NCBI GenBank assembly: GCA_011799875.1
Contig: CM022302.1
Coordinates: 320,644,144 to 320,708,143, forward strand
Source of the DNA: Thinopyrum elongatum
Lineage: Eukaryota; Streptophyta; Magnoliopsida; Poales; Poaceae
Direction of reading: 5' to 3'
DNA length: 64,000 nucleotides
Part shown: positions 59,434 to 64,000 of the stretch, piece by piece
How the letters are laid out: each line of letters opens with the position of its first letter
How positions within the stretch are numbered: position 1 is the first letter of the stretch
Program-made: the position numbers and the translations under genes
Notes under the pieces: model-generated
The model's database searches: none
What the model was told of the DNA's origin: nothing
The model's input: only the letters and a program-made list of their open reading frames with translations

Positions 59434-62400
59434 TGTAACACCCCCGGTGATTAGCAACAGTAATCACTTTTGATAATGACATGTCAGCGAGATTAACAGT
59501 GCATAATCATCATTAGCATCATATTGCATTTCAACTCCTAAGTCAAATTCAAATTTAAATGAAAGTGAAATATAAAAGTTGTCCAACATAAAAAACTAAA
59601 ATTTTCAGTAAATAACAAATATTGCAGAGACCATTCTAAAATTGTAACCAACATTTGATAAATTAATTAGGTGACCCAAACCTCTTTTAACAGTGGCTGA
59701 AAATAATATCTACAAGCCTTTTAATTAATCTAAAACAATTATGAAATGATATTTTGCCCAAACTAGTTTTTGGTGTTAGGGTATAGTGCACTGGTATTTA
59801 AGGACTAGCTCACACTTTTACAAAATCCATCTGGGGCCTAAACTATTAACAGAACAGAAAAGAAAAAGAAACAGAAAAGAGAAAAAGGAAAAGGCCTAAA
59901 TGATCTACTGTACACTCGGCTTGCTTGCTACAGCGCCGGCCCAGCCCGTCCTCGCACCGTCCCCCACCTCTCGCACTGCTCCTCGCCTCGCTGTCGAACA
60001 CCCCGCGCGCGCCGCACGCACGCACCCGGCCCCCCTCTCCCCCTGCTCGACAACGCGCCGCGCCTGCCGCGAGGATAAGGGCAAGCCCCGCAGCCCTCTG
60101 GTGCCTCCCTCGCCCCACTCTTTCCCCTCCCTCGCTCGCTTGCCGCCATGGCCGACGCGGCCATCGCCATTGCTCCATCGCCCGCGTAGCCACCGCCTCT
60201 GCCTCGCCACTGCAACGTGCCCACTAGCTCCGCCGTGCTCCTCTACGCCTCCTGCGCCGACGAACCGAAGCCGAGCGCCCTGCATCGCCCCCACGTCGCT
60301 GTCTTCTTCCTCGGATCCCCGCCACCATTCGCCGTCGATTTCGGCTACTCCAGGCCTTCCCCGAGCCCACTTTGAACGGCTACGCCCCACTGCGAGCTCC
60401 TGCTCCTCCTCCCCCTCTCCATTAGCTCGCTAGCGTACCGTAGCCGCCGCTCCGCATTAGGCCGCACCCACCGCCGCGGACCTCGTCGCCGGCGACCGTC
60501 CGGCGACCATTTGGTCATGTGCTGCTGCCCATCTGCTTCGCCGCGTCGCATAGACCCCGCCTAGCTCCTCACAACGCTTGGACGCGCGCCGTTTTGTCGA
60601 TCCCGTAGCTCGCCCGAGAACCTTGCCGCCGACGAGCTCCTGGCGCTCAGCTCCGGCCTCCCCAGCACCCCGCACCGCCGCCATTCGACGCGCGACGACG
60701 AGCCGCGTCGAACGCGACCTACCCCAGCCCCTGAGACCCACCGTAGGCGAAACCCGAGCCAGGCCCGACTCGCGCCGCCGCGTTTCGGCTCACCGGAGCT
60801 ACTCCGACGCGTCGCCGGCCACCGCCGACGTGGCACCAGTGGGTCCCGCCCTGTGCCACTGACTGTGGGGCCCCGCGGGCCCCGTTGACCCCGCTGACCG
60901 GGGTCAACGCTGACGTGGCCGCCCGGTCCCACTGACATGTTGGGCCCGGTCGCTTAAATGAATTTAAATAAATAGAAAATTTGTTAATTAGTTAATTAAA
61001 TACTAATCGGTCACTGACTGCTGGGCCCCACCTGTTAATTAACTCAAATAATTAAATTAACCTCTCTGATTAAGCCACAGTGTATGACATGTGGGTCCCA
61101 CCTGTCAGTTTGACTCTGGTCATCCAGAGTTGACCTGCTGACGTCATGCTTAGGTCGTGCTGATGTCATCGCAACACTGTTTCGGATAATGTTGAATTAA
61201 ATAATTAAATAAATTCCAGAAATTAATAAAAAATTTAGAAAATCATATTAAATAAACCGTAACTCCGATGAAAATAATTTATATATGAAACTTGCTCAGA
61301 ATTTCAATACGAACCCGAATACGTCCTCCGTATTCCCGTCAGACGCCCGCAGCTATAAGAACGTTGAACTTTTAGACCGATTTCAGTAAATGAATAGTGC
61401 CCAACTTTAATTAAATAAATCCAAAAAAATTCCTAAATTAACTAAATCATTTAGTTAGGCAGTAGAACACCCCGGCATATCATTTAGGCATGTCATACAT
61501 ATTGTTTGCATTATTGCCGTGAATTTATTGTTTCTCTCCCCCTCCTTCTCTCTCTCGATAGAACGCTGAACCGACGACGCTGCCACCGGGTAACAACTAC
61601 TCTACCGACGAGCAGCCCGTTACGACCTTCCCCTCTTGCCAGAGCAACCAGGCAGCCCCCCCCCCCCTTGAGCATTCCAGATATCGCCCATTCATTCTCC
61701 TGCTTCATAGATTTTGCTATTGTTATGTATGCTCCTATTCTGATGCATAGCCTGCTGTTGTAACCTGTTCATTGCTACCTTACCTGCCTATGATAAACTG
61801 TTTAGTTTAGGTTGGAGTGAACCATCAGTGACCCCACCACCTTTCCTTTGTTGCCCCTGCTTGATCATCGACGACTCGATCAATGTGATCGTCGACCAGA
61901 GACCGACACCTCACTTCACACCCCCTTAGTTGTACGACTCTCTGTAGTAACTATCGAGTGCCGAGGGTGATACCTCGTAATGCACTCCCGATGAATACTC
62001 TGCAGTGTAGCTGTTCGGTCGTGGTCATCGAGTGTGATTCCTCCTTCTCCACTTCCGATACGACTCTGTCGTGCACCCCCCAGTGTGAACCTCGAGGGTG
62101 ATACCTCATACGTTCACCCTGACTGTTTCGTCGAGTGGAATCTGCCGAGGATGATTCCTCGGGTTTCCCCCTTGATGTTATGACCACACGATTACTTGAC
62201 CTCTGTTACAGGCGGGTCCACCCTGGTGGGTACCCGCTGGGGATCTATGATTTTCGGGTGTGCCGGAAGGGCACTCGAGTGTGACATTGTGGCGGAGCAT
62301 CAGAGACTCTGATTGTCTCCGCGTGATACTAATTGAGCCTATTGGATTTGGGTGTGTGATCTGAGTGGGTCGACGTGCCCTATACGCACTACCACCACGC

Positions 62401-63540
62401 GGGATAATGGTTATGGGACCCTCTGCAAAGTACGTTTCTCCGAAAGCTCGTCTGACGTCACGATTCACCGTGCGGGCTGATTGTCGGGATTGGGCTGGAT
62501 ACTTCACTGACGAGTTCAGTGTCGCGCCTGCACCCCGGCCAGTCTCGCAACGCGCAGGGTGCCCAGGGCGATGGCCCGAGACCTCTGGGTGCATAGGTTA
62601 GTCTGGCGTGCTGACCTCTCTGCCGAGCCTAGGTAGAGCGCTGCTTTGTGTTGATCTTCCGAGGACAGGCATTACCCAGCAAGTGTGTCCGGCCGGAGTT
62701 GATCGAGCGTGTTGGGTAACAGTAGTGCACCCCTGCAGGGATGAATCTTCTATCGATAGCCAGTCCTACGGTAAAGGACGCTCAGTTTGTGTATCCCGAT
62801 CTACTACTTAAACTGGATACTTGTTACTTAATTGAAGCTTCGGGATCGCTTTCTCGCTTGGGAGTCGAGGAAGGATCTTTAAGCTGTACTTCAACATGTT
62901 TGCTAAATAAAATGCTATTCTACTCTCTTCTACTGCTGCAAGATGATGGCCTTGTGAAGATGTTTGAAGATGCTAGTCTTCGATAGGACTAGGCCTTCTC
63001 TCTATTCTGGCATTTCTGCAGCCCAGTCCACATATACAGCCTTTCTCCATTGATAATGTTGCATATGTAGTATAGATCCTTGCTTGCTGAGTACTTCGGA
63101 TGAGTACTCACGGTTGCTTTACTTTCTCTTTTCCCCATATACCCCACCTTGATGATACAACAGACGATGGAGTCCTGGAGCCAGATGCCACCACCGGAGC
63201 CTACTACCAGGAGGGTCCAGAGGGTACTTACTACTGGATCGAGCCAGATGACCAGGAGTAGGATCGGAGGCTCCCAGGCAGGAGGCCAACGCCTTTCGAT
63301 CTAGTGTCGCTGTTTGTGCTAGCCTTCTTAAGGCAAAACTTGTCTAACTATGTCTGTACTTAGATTATATTTGTATGACTGACTTATGTATTCGGATCTT
63401 TGGATCCCTGGTCTGTAATATTGTGGACCTCCGTTTAAATTGTGTTAGAGTTGTGTTGTGATATCTTCCCGTGAGTCCCTGTGCTTGATCGTACACGTTT
63501 GCGTGTATGATTAGTGTACGATTGAGCAGGGGGCGCCACA
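59434..63540 (+). repeat. 3' LTR of the chromovirus
   Basis: Colinear with the 5' LTR. Differences include absence of the 22-base duplication, 14 extra bases near 60819, and a cluster of one-base indels at about 61566-61730. It encodes the same acidic segment at 63164-63261 without the internal stop seen in the 5' LTR. The equivalent of exon 51568-51657 is shifted by the indel cluster. Confidence 0.92.
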
Positions 63541-63642
63541 GTAGCTTAATCATGTGAACACACATAAATAGTAGGGGTAAATATTGGGTTGTCTCCCAAC
63601 AAGCACTTTTCTTTAATGCCTTTTTAGCTAGGCATGATGATT
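63541..63642 (-). other. Gypsy X internal sequence after the chromovirus
   Basis: It begins with the GTAGC duplication and continues Gypsy X non-coding sequence downstream (minus strand) of the ORF at 63643. Confidence 0.6.
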
Positions 63643-64000
63643 TCAATGATGCTCACATAAAAGATAAGAATTGAAACATAACGGGAGCATCATGAAGCAT
63701 ATAACTAGCACATTTAAGTTAACCCACTTCCTATGCATCGGGATTTTGTGAGAAAACAATTTATGGGAACAAGAATCAACTAGCATAAGAAGGCAAAACA
63801 AGAAAAACTTCAAGATTTTCAACACATAGAGAGGAAACTTGATATTATTGCAATTCCTACAAGCATATATTCCTTCCTCATAATAATTTTCAGTAGCATC
63901 ATGAATGAATTGAATAATATAACTTTCACATAAAGCATTCTTTTCATGATCCACAAGCATAGAAATTTTATTACTCTCCACATAAGCAAATTTCTTCTCA
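63643..64000 (-). CDS. Uncharacterised ORF of Gypsy X (C-terminal part, open at right edge)
   Basis: The minus-strand frame is open from the window edge to 63643 (first Met at 63981: ESNKISMLVDHEKNALCESY, then FIHDATENYYEEGIYACRN). It has a hydrophobic stretch FPLYVLKILKFFLFCLLMLV that could be a membrane segment and a basic KIPMHRKW. It lies on the correct strand, upstream of the 3' LTR, so it is probably an extra ORF after pol, of the kind sometimes called env-like in Athila-type elements. That label is only a guess. Integrity cannot be judged because the 5' end is outside. Confidence 0.5.
   Translation of the reverse strand, partial: EKKFAYVESNKISMLVDHEKNALCESYIIQFIHDATENYYEEGIYACRNCNNIKFPLYVLKILKFFLFCLLMLVDSCSHKLFSHKIPMHRKWVNLNVLVICFMMLPLCFNSYLLCEHH

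Larger units (their letters stand above)
49431..63540 (+). mobile_element. Complete chromovirus-type Gypsy retrotransposon with 4.1-kb LTRs
   Basis: A 14.1-kb element with perfect GTAGC target duplications (49426-49430 and 63541-63545), LTRs of 4119 and 4107 bases, Met-type primer site, an extra ORF before gag, one intact Gag-Pol ORF with a chromodomain-like C-terminus and a polypurine tract. These features fit the Tekay/Del clade of plant chromoviruses. Comparing the first 490 bases of the LTRs by eye gives about 7 substitutions (near 1.4%), so it is the youngest complete element here. It may be autonomous if the LTR promoter works. Confidence 0.93.
43599..64000 (-). mobile_element. Gypsy-type retrotransposon X, 3' portion (runs off right edge)
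   Basis: The minus-strand 3' LTR (43599-45269) is preceded on that strand by the polypurine tract AAGCTTGGGGATGCT. The internal sequence extends rightwards as 45270-46572, 47432-49430 and 63541-64000, split by a solo LTR (46573-47426) and the chromovirus (49431-63540). A minus-strand ORF enters from the right edge. It is inserted in the CACTA exon; the five bases before it are ACGCT (43594-43598). The LTR type is very abundant in wheat and barley; I think of Sabrina-like elements but cannot confirm the name. Confidence 0.8.

Noticed and set aside
1..64000. CRISPR arrays, operons, rRNA or tRNA genes
   Set aside because: Nothing resembling them; tRNA-related sequence is limited to retrotransposon primer sites, and the content is clearly plant repeat DNA.

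Overview
The window is a piece of a large, repeat-dense grass chromosome, most likely from the wheat tribe (Triticeae). I reach this from the kinds of elements present and from recognising several LTR and CACTA sequence types common in that group. I see no convincing single-copy host gene. Essentially all 64 kb is explained as transposable elements inserted into one another.

Left part (1-29,745). The underlying layer is a decayed Gypsy element on the minus strand: gag remnant at 13,950-14,640, tRNA-Asp-type primer site near 14,700, and a 5' LTR at 14,727-29,135. It sits in an older Gypsy remnant (29,136-29,745). Two related Sirevirus-type Copia elements landed in it. Copy 1 (4,358-13,949, 5' part off the window) lies in the gag. 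Copy 2 (15,136-28,018, complete, target duplication TAACC) lies in the LTR. Copy 1 was then hit in its integrase by Gypsy element A, whose 3' end (1-4,357) carries a four-exon antisense gene. Both Copia copies carry a long third ORF after pol, preceded by its own TATA box and a likely intron, and followed by four polypurine tracts.

Middle part (29,746-43,598). A probable Helitron 3' terminus (29,746) starts a minus-strand segment with a broken replication protein A (RPA1)-like gene. That gene is cut by a CACTA transposon (from 32,976), which carries subterminal repeats and the 3' end of its coding region on the minus strand. Copia element 3 (35,493-43,514, minus strand, decayed) is inserted in a CACTA exon.

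Right part (43,599-64,000). A minus-strand Gypsy element X (3' LTR 43,599-45,269) interrupts the CACTA exon and runs off the right edge. It contains a solo LTR of family A (46,573-47,426, target duplication GGTAC) and a complete chromovirus-type Gypsy element (49,431-63,540, target duplication GTAGC). The chromovirus has 4.1-kb LTRs, an extra ORF before gag and one uninterrupted 1,476-residue Gag-Pol with a chromodomain-like end. It is the youngest and best preserved element here.

The most interesting items are the non-canonical genes riding on these elements: the antisense spliced gene of element A, the Copia third ORF with its own promoter and intron, the pre-gag ORF of the chromovirus with a possible dsRNA-binding-like fold, and a cryptic spliced acidic ORF inside the 4.1-kb LTR. 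All functions beyond the standard Gag-Pol domains are inference.
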